Source of the DNA: Sclerotinia nivalis
Lineage: Eukaryota; Ascomycota; Leotiomycetes; Helotiales; Sclerotiniaceae
Length of the DNA stretch: 64,000 nucleotides
Reading direction: 5' to 3'
NCBI GenBank assembly: GCA_029531795.1
Contig: JAPEIS010000009.1
Location: 1,736,001-1,800,000 of the forward strand
The translations under genes and the position numbers were made by a program. Position 1 is the stretch's first letter. Each line of letters begins with the position of its first letter. Of the stretch, positions 1-12,019 are shown piece by piece. The notes beneath the pieces are model-generated. The model made no database searches, was not told the origin of the DNA, and saw only the letters and a list, made by a program, of their open reading frames with translations.

Positions 1-1175
1 CCGGAGGTATTTTTTCCTTTTCCTTTTTCGAAATATGACAAGTGGATAAATTGTGCGAGTCCGTGCTTCCGAACAATAACTGGAGAGTGTACGGTACCCA
101 CAATTATGCGGAGACGAAAAACCCTTCGTGCATCATTAGGGCGCATAAGATGATGAAAACGGTTCATCTACTTTCGATAAAGAGAAGAATCATGGAGAAC
201 ATGGAATTCTTGAAAAAATCAAAGAAAAAAATCGGATAAACCGGGCTGAGTTCCCTTGAATTCCAATGAACCAAGAAAAAAAGGCGTTGACATCAAAATG
301 GCGGATAAGCGATAAGAAGTTAATTGATGGCGTGGTCCCGAAAATAACCATACTAGGTAACCACAACCACAAACCCCGACAAAAACAAAAATCAGGAAAG
401 AACAAAAAGACCATGGAGTTAAGGACAATCTGTAATTTGTTCTTTATGAAAGGACGATAATATACAAAATATTAATCGTCCAATCATCAACACTCCATTA
501 ATTCAATTTTCTTTCCAAATCCAATCCGGACTCGTAAGTTTTCAAAAGTCCAATGCAATCCAGCCCATGTTGATCATGATGCATAATGCCGGGGTCTGGG
601 TTTTGAGCTTGGAGGGGTAGACGTCCATTGAGTTGAGAGTTGAGAGAGCAAACCCAATAAAGTGGAGTGATGGAGGTGGAAAGTGGTGCTTTGCTTCGCT
701 TGGGTTACAAATCAATTGATTTGATTGGACAGTGTGATTGATTGATTGACTGTGTGACGGAATCGACCGACGATCTATTTTCAATTTCTCTTCTCATATC
801 ATACCATACTTTACTGTACTGCACCATCCCATTCGTTAAATCATCCATTTTGATGTAGATAATTTAAATGATAAATGATGGGATGGTGAGTAATGAGTGA
901 TGGATGAATTTAAATTGAATGACTGCAGTGACGACTCAATTCATTCTCATGGAAATGAAAGAAGGAAGGAAGCAGGGAGGAATGAATGAAGGAATGAATG
1001 AAATAGATAAATAAACGCTATCGAATTAATTTGAAATACGATTGATATTTTCAATCAATCGTCTTTCATAAAAATTAATCAATAAACGCTGATCATCCCC
1101 ATTGCATTCCCCTAAATCCATTTTCCCCTATCGAATGTTGATGCATGCCATTCATTCAAATAGAGTATTGGAATT
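1..1175. other. Intergenic region downstream of the Rpn4-like gene
   Basis: I see no convincing gene here. Short open frames exist on both strands, but none has a recognisable domain, sensible composition or splice-supported extension. The stretch around 960-1015 is a purine-rich, low-complexity run of GGAA and GAAT tetranucleotides. Positions 840-1100 are AT-rich and probably contain the 3' untranslated region of the minus-strand gene that ends at 1176. Confidence 0.6.
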
Positions 1176-3323
1176 TCAATCCATATTGCCAAGTCCCATT
1201 CCTCTTCTTCTTCCCTTTCCAGTGCTAACTTGGACGTCTGGATGTACCACTCTCAAATGTCGAGTGAGAGCATCATTTCGACTAAATGTCTTTTCTTCCG
1301 CACAATGTTTACATCGCAACTTTTGCTTGGCTGAATTGTGAATGGTATCTTCATGTCGTGTAAGATCATATGGTCGAGAGAATACCGTGTTGCAAGGTTT
1401 ACCCGTTGAAGGGTTTATCCGTTCGCATTTGTGAGGCCCGCTTTGACTGTTTAGCTTTTGCGCCATTGATGTCATACCACCGCGATTTTCCCCACCCATG
1501 TTGTTGATCACTGATGTCGAATTCCGATGACCCTCCCTTTTATGTTTTTGAAGTTTGGCTGGTGTCTCGAACCGTAATGTACACCCGTGATATGTACATG
1601 TGTATGTTCCACTATCCGCTGATGTACTTGATGGTCTTCGAATTTCTGGTTCGGCTGAGTAATCGCTGCTGCTCGACTCCATAGATGTTAAAGTCGCAGG
1701 AAAGTCATTCGACATATTTGACATGTTCGACATACTACTCGTCTGTCGATGCGATGAAGGGATGAATGGATAATGTTGAGGTAATTGTCGAACATTGGCG
1801 GAACTTGTGGGAGTTGCGAAATTAAATTGTCCTTGTTTTGGCGTGGTTTGCGAGGTCGTAGAATATGTCGACGAACTTTCTCGTCGTGTTGTAGCCATAC
1901 TACCATAGCTTTGTTGTGATAATGACATATCTTCTGACTCACATGGCTCTTGAACAATCGCTGACTGCTGACGGTAAGTCACTGGTAATTGCTTATGCTG
2001 TGGTGGTGGAAACAGTGGATTGTTTGCATCCTCCTCGCTTTCGTGATAGACCAAATCAACATCCTTTGGGGAGATTGTCTTTGGCGTAACTTGTTCCGGA
2101 TTAGTCCTCTGGTACTGCTCTTGCATAGCCAACGCATCATCCTTCGCTTTTTGTTGTTCTCGCATGCGCGTTGCAGTTGCAAATCCCATATTGTGTGTAT
2201 TGAAAGCTGCTGCAGAAGGGGCTAATGGAGAGTTCGGTTGGAAAGGTGATCGTTCGCGAGGAGATAGATTCGACGCTTCTTGCTTGTTTGCATTCAAGTG
2301 CTGATGGTTTGCGGCCTTTAGTCTTTGCGTGAAAACGTCATTGTTTGGAGTCGCAGATGTTCGAGTCGAGGCAGGGGCTGGAGAAGGTGCTGAAATCACG
2401 GGATAGCTGGGATTAAACAGCTCATCATCATAAGCGTCCGTCATTGTTCGGTCGAGTTTGGGCATCTGATGTGAGGAAGTTCTATGAGCTTTAGGATCGG
2501 ATAGAAGTAAGTATTCGTTCAACCAGGAATCTACACTAGAAGTCATACCAGACGGTTGCCTTTCATCTTCATGGGATGGTGGCGTCGAGGGTGAGTCATT
2601 GCTCGCCACTGTAGTTACTGATGGCCTACTCGACCCTTGGCTGTGAAACTCCGGTGCCGACATCAGCTCATTACTGCCACCCGCTAATCTTGGTAATGAA
2701 TCGTTGTTGAGCATCGTGAAGTCCAGATTATTCTGGCTTTGATGATAAAAGTTTGTATATTGAGGCGAGAGAAAATTCTCCTGTAATGGTGTATGTGCAG
2801 GTGTCAAGGGTTTCGGTGCGGTGGGATGATAGTCCTGAAACTCATTATAAGAATCGCCCGCTACTTGAGGATGCAATGTTGATGGTGCATAAGGTGATGC
2901 AGGAGCAGCTGGTGATCCTAAAGACGATAACGAAGATTCTCGATGACGATGTTGTCTTGAAGTCGAAGTAGGTGTTAATTGTCCGTTAGACATCCAGCTG
3001 CTATTCGACTGTATAGGTTGCATGAAAGTTCGTGATTGAACTTGTTGACTTGAGGAGTATTGCTGTGGTTGGAAGTCGAAGAGAATCTGATCGGCCCCAA
3101 AGTTGAAGTTGATGTTATTTGAAAGACCGTTTGTGGTAAATGTTGATTGTGGTGTAAGTGGTAGTGATGATGGAATCCAAGACTGAGATTGCGATGAAGT
3201 TTGGGATTGTTGATGTTGTTGACTGGTAGAAGATAAGGATCCGTCCTGATTATAAGGTGGCTGATGTGAATGATGTTGTAATAGACTTGTTTGGCGTCTC
3301 GATTCTGGACTGTAAGCTAGCAT
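1176..3323 (-). CDS. Rpn4-like C2H2 zinc-finger transcription factor
   Basis: Single-exon reading frame of 715 residues. The first 560 or so residues are low complexity and rich in Gln, Ser, Pro and Thr, as in transcriptional activation regions. Three zinc-finger units follow at the C-terminus: C576-x4-C581-x12-H594-x4-H599; an unusual long-loop finger C633-x10-C644 with H657 and H662, containing FSRPYDLTRHEDTIH; and C671-x2-C674 with H689 and H694, containing TFSRNDALTRH. The last two, with the phrases SRPYDLTRH and FSRNDALTRH, are the hallmark of yeast Rpn4, the activator of proteasome subunit genes, and its ascomycete relatives. I infer the same role here: a nuclear regulator of proteasome and stress genes. 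The start is the first ATG of the open frame, and a 5' UTR intron cannot be excluded. The family match rests on remembered motif order, not on a search. Confidence 0.75.
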   Translation of the reverse strand: MLAYSPESRRQTSLLQHHSHQPPYNQDGSLSSTSQQHQQSQTSSQSQSWIPSSLPLTPQSTFTTNGLSNNINFNFGADQILFDFQPQQYSSSQQVQSRTFMQPIQSNSSWMSNGQLTPTSTSRQHRHRESSLSSLGSPAAPASPYAPSTLHPQVAGDSYNEFQDYHPTAPKPLTPAHTPLQENFLSPQYTNFYHQSQNNLDFTMLNNDSLPRLAGGSNELMSAPEFHSQGSSRPSVTTVASNDSPSTPPSHEDERQPSGMTSSVDSWLNEYLLLSDPKAHRTSSHQMPKLDRTMTDAYDDELFNPSYPVISAPSPAPASTRTSATPNNDVFTQRLKAANHQHLNANKQEASNLSPRERSPFQPNSPLAPSAAAFNTHNMGFATATRMREQQKAKDDALAMQEQYQRTNPEQVTPKTISPKDVDLVYHESEEDANNPLFPPPQHKQLPVTYRQQSAIVQEPCESEDMSLSQQSYGSMATTRRESSSTYSTTSQTTPKQGQFNFATPTSSANVRQLPQHYPFIPSSHRQTSSMSNMSNMSNDFPATLTSMESSSSDYSAEPEIRRPSSTSADSGTYTCTYHGCTLRFETPAKLQKHKREGHRNSTSVINNMGGENRGGMTSMAQKLNSQSGPHKCERINPSTGKPCNTVFSRPYDLTRHEDTIHNSAKQKLRCKHCAEEKTFSRNDALTRHLRVVHPDVQVSTGKGRRRGMGLGNMD

Positions 3324-6300
3324 AGTGGGATAGCTTTGGGGATCTGTTGAAAGCCTTTAGTAAAAAAACTTAAAAACTTTAAAACTTAAAGTAGGGTGGC
3401 GAATCTTCAAGGTTAATATATGGGAAAACCTTTACCTCGGTTTATTTTATGTGACTCGTACTCGGGAAAGAGGGAAAGAATGAAGGAGGTTACCTTTTAG
3501 GAGTAGGAGGTAGGTAGGTACTTGGTAGTATCTTTTGGAATGATGTAGAAATAGTTATAAATTGTCGGATGTGTAATCAGATCATTTGGTCAGCAGATTG
3601 AATTATTTCTTTCAGTTAATGCTGAGTATTTGTATTTTCGTATTTGTGTTTTGATCTCGGATTTATATCTGGGGGAACTCTGGAGTTTTGATAGTGGTGT
3701 GGTTTTTGAGATGACTAGTGAAACTTAATATAAAGTTTTATCTTGAAATGATGATTGATATAATTGATGATGAATAAATAGTGAAAGACTTGAAAAGACC
3801 AAGATCAAGAAAAGTAGAAGATCTACAGGTTTATGATTGTAATAGGAAAGTAGTCTGTATACAAGTGAAGTATGTAAATGAGGCTTCTTTCCAGAGATAG
3901 ATATATACTCAATAGGTCAATATCTTTATGACCACACATTTAGGGTTTTTTTATATGGAGTGACGATATCGATCGGCCCCCTCCTACCCTTACGCAGGGA
4001 TTTTCAATTCAAGCATCAGCATGCACAGTCAAAAAAAGATTTTTCTTTACATCCTTTTGGTATTAGGTAGGGTTGTAAGGTTGCGACCAGGACCGCGACC
4101 GACCAAAGGTTTGGCAGGAAAAGTGATGTGGAAGCTGGCTAGTCGGGATGTAAGGGTCCATGCAGCCATAATGACGCACCATGAGCAGGGATGATAGTCA
4201 GGGAAAATCATAAAATATGCTAACGAAACAAAAAGAATTAATAATGAGCTGCGCAACTTTTGCGCATATCGGGAGCTCGGTATTTGGCAGATTATTATGG
4301 GTTCCCGTACTAATCCTTGGTAACAAGCCACAAATTCTAGTACGAGCCACATCACCACATCACCAACATCACATTCTTCCAATTACAATTACTGTCAAGG
4401 AAAGTGAGTGTACCACAATCGATGGTTGTACAATATGAAAAATGAAATTGCCAATATTCTTGAACAAAGAAACCACCGAGGATAAAGAATTGTCTACACC
4501 GTTCTCGGATGTTCCATGCCTCCAGAACACAGCCACAAGAGGAGTTCCAACAATCCCATTTGTCAAATAAGGTGCTGACTGTACAAGATATCCAAAACGT
4601 TTGTCAATCTTCGATCGGAAATACCGTTGATCCTATCTAGATCCTTACCTTTCCCATTTTAGTACCTTCTACAAGCAAAGACCAATTGTTCAGCCACTTT
4701 TGTAACCCCATTTATTTCTCCTTTCATAATTTTAGGAGGGTTCCGACCGGTTATACGGTATCCATCCGTACTTGTACTGAGGTTACACGGATCCATATGT
4801 TATTATGTGTGCCGATGTCGATTCCTCAGTTGACACTAGTCATACCGGCATTCTCATCTCCTCGGATTTACCTTGTATCCTTAAAGTAGAATATCTAAGT
4901 GGGGATCCCGTTACTCTCTTGGGATCACTATTCCTGGACTACTGCTTACGCTGGTTAGTCTGCCCCATGCAGAATGGGCTTTCTACGATTCTTGAAGGAG
5001 ATCTCGATAAATCCCATGCAAATTTCCATGAACATCAAACTTCCCCATTTTTCCTCCTATTGGTATTGTCGATTGATTACTGCTTTGAGGATACGGATGC
5101 AAATGAACAATCTAGATTAATGGGTAGATAAGCGGAAGCGCTGCCTAACTGTACGCTAATCTCTTTAAAGCACTTGCCAATGGAAATAGTGGCTGAGGGA
5201 CCTACTGAAGGCCTAAAGTTTTCTCATCTTTTTGATTTTGTTGATACGGCACTTCTACCATGTACTACCCAGATAGCTGTGACTGACTTGATCATTTGAT
5301 CATGGCCCCCGTGGAAAATTATTCCTCCTCCGCCCCGCGCTTGGTCTTTGTAATGGCCAGTAATAAAAGTCTTCAAGAACTCGTAACAATTCTATTTTCA
5401 TATCGGCGATGCCACTTTTGTGGCTCCTTCCCCGCATACCCGTAACTCCGACCACAAAAGTGCAACTTGTCATTTCAAAAGGTTTCCCACGTAGTCTGAA
5501 ATTGTCCCCTCGGATCACAATTTGTCAAGGTGTCAACATTATCTTAGTAGATTTACTAAATGCGATTCAGAAGAGGGCTCATCTTGAGCGAGCTTGAGTT
5601 ACTCAATCTTCGTCAAGGAGCCATGAACCACGTCAGCTTTGCTCAACCTAGCTGACTCATATGGTCTCGATGCGAATCTTTCTATGATACAAGGAAGCGG
5701 ATGATAGACACATGGTACGGTACTTACGATAACCGAGTGAAGTTAGCTGGGTTACTTCGAAACTTCAAATATGTCGCCGGCTTAAGTCCGCAAATCCTCA
5801 GAGAAGAAGAATATGAGAGTTAGACTATTGCTAAGCCAGAGTAAATAACCTAACTGTAATGCCCCCCCCGCGTAAGAACTCGTAACCCAAAGTTATCATT
5901 AGGCGAAGCTCGTTGTTCAAATTTTGAGGGGAGAATGAGTGACGGCTTGGCAAAGCCTGATACTATGAGGACATCATCTACTTCGTAGGCACATTTTCTA
6001 GACAGGCATTTTTCATACTAATGCAGGCACTTCTGCAAACCGCAAAATAACGTGGAAATCGGATACAGCATCCATGAGAAGCTGACCTCCACTGGCAGAA
6101 GGATAGCGATGGATAGCAAATGGACAAATGAGAGAGTGACAGCCACAGCTTCCCCGCAAAAACGCTAGTCTCCACGCGCGTGTTGAAGACCATAAATCGA
6201 TCTGGGAAAGATCAAATGCTGCTGATCCAGCATGTCCCAAATTTTCTTGTGGGGGTCTTTCAATGCACGTTGCACAGCCACTGTGTTTGTTGTAACCTGT

Positions 6301-6508
6301 CCGTCCACTGAGCCTTGAACAACCCTTGATCTTCGGAATGAGCGAAAAATTCCGTATGCAGGGTCCAGCAGCATCATGCCGCATCAAACAATTATGCCCC
6401 AATCGGTTCTAAGCATTTGATTTTGCATCGCATAACTACGGCTCAGCATATCGTACTTGTAAACCCAAAAACGTTGGATACACGGAGGTAACGTGATGAT
6501 TCCCAATT

Positions 6509-7225
6509 ATGGTTCTCACCGGCATCGCCGTGAAAGTTTGGCTACACAGCATGAGGAAAATCATTTTATGCACGAAAAAGCATGCACAGTGCATTAATGG
6601 TAGCACTGGCTACATATGTACCGCGCCGCCAATTTTTACAGAGATGATTCCAAATATGTTTAAATATTGTGGGATCAAATTTTCCATCTCCTTATCAGTA
6701 AATTTCCATTGGTACTTTCGAACCTCATTGTCCTGGTATGAACTAAACATCAAGTTCAGCCAGTTGAGCATTCATTTCGATTTGTATTCCTGCATTCCTT
6801 TCTCCAGTGAACGACTCCTCTATTTTCCTGCCCTGTGCATCCTGACCCAAAGGATGATTCCCAGGCATCTGGAAGAGTCTTACGGCATATACATAGATTC
6901 GGTAATTTACTACCCAAATCATTTCCTCAACGCATGGCAGGCATTGCCGCCATGGACGAGGCTTGAGCAAGCCACATTGGAATGTCATCCTCCATTGCTT
7001 TACGCGAAGTATTCGGATTTAAAAATTCCCAGTGGAAAGCGTCCGTCGGTTCCCGTAGCTTGGTACCGTAATGTTCTGGATTCTTCCTCACTGGGATTCC
7101 GCGAGATAAGTTCCGGGCGATTCACTCTGGAACCCCTATTTTTAGCTGCATGTCGACGACAACATATTTTCCTCCGAAATGTTCCATTCATTACAACGTT
7201 ACAGTTCTACAGAGGAAGAGATTAA
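6509..7225 (+). CDS. Uncertain 238-codon open frame, possible orphan gene
   Basis: An ATG-initiated frame of 238 codons in otherwise empty sequence. The predicted product is rich in aromatic and hydrophobic residues, has no signal peptide or clear membrane span and resembles nothing I know. Two minus-strand frames (6743-6988 and 7000-7191) overlap it, so the real coding strand, if any, is unclear. A frame this long arises by chance only rarely in sequence of this composition, so I list it, but it may be chance or a decayed gene. Confidence 0.2.
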   Translation: MVLTGIAVKVWLHSMRKIILCTKKHAQCINGSTGYICTAPPIFTEMIPNMFKYCGIKFSISLSVNFHWYFRTSLSWYELNIKFSQLSIHFDLYSCIPFSSERLLYFPALCILTQRMIPRHLEESYGIYIDSVIYYPNHFLNAWQALPPWTRLEQATLECHPPLLYAKYSDLKIPSGKRPSVPVAWYRNVLDSSSLGFREISSGRFTLEPLFLAACRRQHIFLRNVPFITTLQFYRGRD

Positions 7226-8080
7226 AATTTATCTCCGTTCTACTGATAGAATGATCGGGGATTTCGGTATTGTCGGAGGTTGATTTGGTAATCCAATTCA
7301 GAAATATCAGTATTGATCGTTAATGTCGAAATGCGTATGCAACGTCATTGAAGCCCTGTCGGAGACATCAGTTTTTGGCGGAGTTCACGGTCATAGATGT
7401 TGGGAACAAGTTCTGTCCGAAGAGTTTAATGCTTCGAACGTCCGAGTATTTTCGATATCCTATGTAGATATTGAAAGATCATTGGAGAAGATCATCACTA
7501 ATCATTGAAGCGGATTGTGAGTTGCAGGTACGAGCTGCGAACGAAATTCTAAAAACAGCGTCAGCGACATATCAATCGTATCTGAAGCCAAACATCAATG
7601 TCGAGAATTTGAAATGCATGGTCTCTTAATAATCGAGTATGAAAAGTCAATAAGCTTTGATTGCGCTGCTCCCTCCATTTCTTTCAGGCCATTCAATGGA
7701 AGATATTGTGCTCAAAATGCCCGTGGTGACAGGTTGAGATAGCGAAGCCTTTCCGGGTGCAATGTTCGTTGTGTAAGATATCAATTGATTGAGTAGAACA
7801 CGAGTGCCAATATACATGCCATCCAGTATAATTGAGCTGAAGATTCAGAATATACGACGATGAAGTATATTTGCGTCGAGTGGCGGATTTATGGTTTGAG
7901 AATGTAGAAGATCAAAATTATAGATACAACAATAGATGGACTTTTCCCTTTTCCTTAAAACCATCGTCAGATAAGAGGTGTGGCGCGCGCCGATAAGATA
8001 AATTTAGCTGCCGCCACAGGCTAGATCTCATAGATCGTGAGCTATTAGATACCAGGTACTTGAACATTTTGAACATTATT

Positions 8081-8123
8081 GAAGCATTATAGAAGCATTA
8101 TAGAAGCATTATAGAAGCATTAT
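8081..8123. repeat. 11-bp tandem repeat, four copies
   Basis: The unit GAAGCATTATA occurs at 8081, 8092, 8103 and 8114; the last copy is incomplete. The copies are identical, which suggests recent slippage. The repeat lies about 400 bp upstream of the NDUFAF2-like gene, and no function is evident. Confidence 0.85.
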
Positions 8124-8527
8124 CAAAGCGGCAACTTTATCGAAACTTTCACCTTGTGTTGTCAAATGTGAGGATTTGATATTGCAGATAATGTCTTGAT
8201 TTCATTCATCATTGAGGGACTACTCGTATATCAACAAAACATAGCCATCACTAAGGTTCTAAGAGTCTGTCTTGTCGTCCCTCTACTGATTCTGACAGTA
8301 TTCATGAAAAGAGAGTTACGTCTTTTGATTCATATACCTCTACGGGAAGCGTGAGAGATGTTTCCAAAGTCCGAAGCAATACATGCAATATTTGTTTTGC
8401 GGGACTTTTGATTGGTAGTGGTTAAACCTCGGGCTCTAATTCCCATAAGGCTGAAGAAGTTCAATACATCATTTCAAGTTCAGTAAACAAATCCATTTTA
8501 ACCTCAATAAAAAATTCCACAATTGAA

Positions 8528-9260
8528 ATGTCTACACAACAACTATCACCAATTCGTAAAGCATGGTATAGATGGAAATCCCTCCGTCTCCCATGGCGAA
8601 AACGCTTCTTTGTCGGTTCGTCCACGCTCTCCCAACATCGCCACTGCACTCCCCTTCTGTCATAAAGTTCAACTAACATTCGCAGGTCTCGACCTTCAAA
8701 ACTATTCCTTCTGGGAGTTCCGCGACGCTATAAATGCCGGTCGCATGCGCAGAATAGTCCAAGCGCCACCTTCAACCCAATATTCAGATGTCAAAATCAG
8801 TCCGCAATGGCATCAATGGCTAAGACATACACGGGCTGATGCGCCGAGTATAGAAGAATTACTGGGGGATGTAGCGAGGCAGGAACGACTGAAGATACTG
8901 GCTAGACAGGCGGATGAGAGGTGGAATGCAAAAGCGAGTTTTTTGGATAAACCTACGGCACAACAGGCGTTGCCGGCTACGCAGGTTAGGGATGGAGGGG
9001 CGTTTACGGGGTTGGAACCGAGGGAAGATGGGAAAGGTGTGGCGAATGCTGTTGGGGGAGAGGGTGGGGAGGTGGAGAAAGAGAGAGTGGCTTTTGCGAA
9101 AAAGCCAGCTGGGAGTAAAATACGGTATGATGCGGAGACCCTACCGAGAGAGGAAAAGAAATATAAGGAGGATCCGTTCAAAAAGGCAAGAGGAGGACCA
9201 AGTGAAGGATGGCAACCTAAGGCTTGGGATCCGAATGACATACCACTATCTCGGAGATAA
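8528..9260 (+). CDS. Mitochondrial complex I assembly factor, NDUFAF2 (N7BML/B17.2L) family
   Basis: Two exons, 8528-8615 and 8686-9260. The 70-nt intron (8616-8685) has a GTTCGT donor, an AACTAAC branch site at 8671 and a CAG acceptor. It interrupts a glycine codon and gives a 220-residue protein. The N-terminal third reads LPWRKRFFVGLDL, then FWEFRDA, then GRMRRIVQ, then SPQWHQWLRHTR. These are the conserved blocks of the NDUFA12/NDUFAF2 family, whose assembly-factor branch (mimitin) acts in building mitochondrial NADH:ubiquinone oxidoreductase. The C-terminal half is charged, low complexity and lineage-variable, as usual in fungal members. I place it in the assembly-factor branch, not the structural NDUFA12 subunit, because of the long charged tail and the APSIEEL block. 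The start is the first ATG in frame with the spliced product. The gene is convergent with the next gene. Confidence 0.85.
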
Positions 9261-9583
9261 TGTATTAATGTTGTAGTAATTTTGAGGCCCTGCATCAAGC
9301 AGAAGTCAATCTCGCCCACTTTCTATCTCCTCTTGTTCTATGAATAGTGCAAGTATTGCCTCCATCGGCTGGGCAATTCTGTGACGGATAATACTGCTTA
9401 GAGTGCCATATCCTGACTATGAAACTGATGAGCTACAGTATGTACACATTGAAATTGATTTACATTTTCCCTCAACAGGCGTCTCGACAGCAAATGGTAT
9501 CATTAGACAACTCCAATAACCAATGGACTCCTTACCACCATAAAACCCAATTCAGTGCTTCCGGTCCCGACTCCAGTATGATA
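9261..9583. other. Convergent intergenic spacer
   Basis: A 323-bp spacer between the 3' ends of the complex I assembly factor gene (plus) and the unrecognised acidic-protein gene (minus). It must hold both 3' UTRs. I see no separate gene. Confidence 0.7.
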
Positions 9584-11388
9584 TTAATATCCCTCTTGGG
9601 AACTACATTCTTGCACCCAATCTACTAAACTTCTCAACCTCCTTGAACTTGCATCTAGAAAGATTTTCGCAACTTCCTCCTTCTTTATTGCACCTGCTTT
9701 ACGCCTACCATCCGTCTTGCACTTCTTCTCCCTTGCGCTAATTCCCCTTTCAATCGCATCGTCTAAATTAGGTGTATGACTGGCTTCACAGCCCGTCAAA
9801 AACAGGCGAAACAAATATTCCACCAAAATTGAATATTTGGCATTATCCTCAACAGATGAAGTCATAGGACACCATGGTAGAAAACAGGTTTCGAGAATTT
9901 TTTGGTTGAGAAGATCATTCGTAGAATCCTCAAAATCGCTAGGATTGGGTGTAGATTTAGGAAGATAGGTGTGGCATAGTCGTTGTATGAGGGAGACAAG
10001 TACCTCTGAAGGAAATGGTGATGTTCGTGAGATATTGAGGAGAAGTGAAAACGATGCGATAGGAAGCGCTGCGGTGAACTCTGCGAAGAGACCGTAAACA
10101 TCGACGACGGGCATGAACTTTAGCGGGAGGAACACGGATAGGCGGGATAGCTGCAAAATTAGCGTGGGACGTTGAAAACAGGAGGGATTCTTTTACCAAA
10201 GTTATGACTCGCTGGCGCAAGCGGATAGAGTCCGGGTCTCCTATAGTAGAAGAGTACGTTGGAATTCCTTTCTTACTTGGCCTTTGAGACGATTTCTCGG
10301 AACCCTCTGATGTATCGGAGGCGAGATCTTCTTCTTCCTCATCATCGCAATCATCAGAGATTTCCTTGACATTTTTACTGTCATCCCATTTCCTCTTTTG
10401 TGCCACGGTTTTCCTGATGTCTTTGGTCTCGTTCTCAAAAATCTCTGGATATGCTTTCAGGGATTGCACAGAACCGTCTGCAAAGGCCGCCTTAACAATC
10501 CGTCTAACGGCAGTGCCATTGAGATTATCGTCAGATCCGCCTAGGTATTGCACTAGTAACGAATCTTGCAGTAATTCATTACCAGGAGAGAGCTCCGCAG
10601 CCCCTTGGTTTTGATCAACTTTAGCGTTGAATGCTGCATCATCCAAAACTTTCCGTTCGTACCAATCTGCATCCAGCACATCTAACAAATACTCCAAAAG
10701 AACCTTCCAGTATCTCCACCGCTTCGGATACCTAACGCTGCAGTTAAATGACCAGCCCACGATCTGCCAAAAGTCCTTAGCGCATCTCCACAGTCCATTT
10801 TGGGATACTGGTCCTTTTATATCGTCGTCATCATCACTGTTCGAGCCACTATCTCGAGAACTCCGTCTGGTGTATCTGCTGCCCGATTCAAAGGAAAATG
10901 CCTTCTCAAGATTGGCATTCTTAGGACCAACTTCGGCAAGGACATTTCGTAGAAGAGTAATAGAACGGGAGGCTACCTCGACCAAATTCTCATTTTTGAC
11001 TCGAGTTGTAGAGCTTGGATGTACGAGCAAGGTACTGGCTATTCGTAGGTACTTGGGGATGGGCAGACAGGCAGTCTTTGAGGTTGCGGTTGAATGTGAT
11101 ATGCCAGAAGTGAGGATGTCTGAAAGCATGGTGAGGGCATGGTTGTCTAATAAATATGCAATTAGTCTTCCAACATAGATCATATGAGGAACAGAAATAC
11201 ATACACATCTGCACATCGAAATATACTGTGACATGGCTCTCGATTTCACTAGAAATTTGAACTGATTGGCGATATTGCAGGTTCTCTGAAGGATGTTTAC
11301 CTTCATTTGTACTACCTGCCATTGAGGGTGCACTGGATGAGGGCGGCGCATCCAAAGCCGTGTAAAATGAGGATGGAGAGCTCAACAT
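9584..11388 (-). CDS. Unrecognised protein with acidic patches, four exons including a 21-nt microexon
   Basis: I do not recognise the family. Exons on the minus strand are 11388-11301, 11225-11205, 11146-10197 and 10150-9584, giving 541 residues in a consistent frame. The introns are 75, 58 and 46 nt with donors GTAAAC, GTATGT and GTAAAA; the second and third have branch-like CTAAT sequences. The middle of the protein contains a conserved-looking Trp-rich block (WRCAKDFWQIVGWSFNCS followed by PKRWRYWK and LDVLDADWYERK), an acidic Ser/Asp run before it and a long Asp/Glu-rich run with a nearby KRK cluster after it. No signal peptide or membrane segment is evident; a nuclear or nucleolar location is a guess. 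The frame remains open upstream to 11466, but no ATG occurs there and a TAA lies just beyond, so I start at the ATG at 11388. Confidence 0.7.
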
Positions 11389-12019
11389 CCTGGCGACATC
11401 TGGATGTGGATGCGATGATGGGATTGTGGGGTTTCGCGGTGCTATAATTTCGAACGCGTTAAGCAAGGTTTCGTGGTTTTAGGCTTTTGCAACCCCGCTT
11501 TTTGAATGGGTTCTGACCAATTTCGCACCTGTATGAAAGCAAAACAAAGATACTGTACATAACTTAATTTATTTCTAAGCACGCCCAAAGACAAGTCGTA
11601 CTAGGAAGTTTCAAAATCACATATTTTGACAGTAAAATCATTTACAGATTAACGCAAGATGAAACTGATTGCATGCGCTTTCTCTACGCAGACCGAATTA
11701 ATCTCATCCTATATGTTTAGATTAATAGATACGAATCTCCCTGTGTTGGAGAGTATCTTGTTAACACTGTGATATTCAACGGATGACATAAATATTCGGA
11801 AATTTAGCTTCAACAAGAAATCAAAATTGTTCGTGGAATTGTTTCAAGAGGTGACCAATGGTTTAAGGTTATTTCTCCTATCCTACGACAGATGATTATA
11901 TTTTAAGTCTTTCAAGCCCCTCAATACCAGAAGGTCGGCCGCATTTGATGTGAGATGGTATATTTACGCCTTTGCAATGTTTGCTGTCCCTTGAAGGTCG
12001 GGAAAAAAATATTCTTTAT
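11389..12019. promoter_or_regulatory. Upstream region of the acidic-protein gene and 3' flank of uso1
   Basis: This 631-bp stretch separates two minus-strand genes. It should contain the 3' UTR of uso1 and the promoter and leader of the acidic-protein gene. The segment 11389-11466 stays open in the same frame as the downstream coding exon, so it may be coding if a start lies in an unseen upstream exon. I see no other gene. Confidence 0.5.

Larger units (their letters stand above)
3324..8527. other. Gene-poor interval, 5.2 kb
   Basis: Positions 3324-4000 probably hold the promoter and leader of the divergent minus-strand regulator gene. From about 4.0 to 8.4 kb I find no gene I can support. 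Several open frames of 60-130 codons occur on both strands (for example 4805-5131 plus, and 6013-6402 and 6165-6377 minus). They overlap one another, lack splice-supported extensions and have no domain I recognise. Base composition is ordinary, with no sign of the heavy AT drift seen beyond 32 kb. The interval may hold decayed genes, a long non-coding RNA or a lineage-specific gene. One longer frame is listed separately. Confidence 0.5.

Noticed and set aside
8081..8123. CRISPR-like repeats
   Set aside because: The units are contiguous 11-mers without spacers, in a eukaryotic genome.
8813..9319. Minus-strand frame of 168 codons
   Set aside because: It is antisense to the second exon of the complex I assembly factor, which has clear family motifs.
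11389..11466. Start of the acidic-protein gene at 11466
   Set aside because: The frame is open there, but the codon is TTG and a TAA lies five codons upstream; the first ATG is at 11388.
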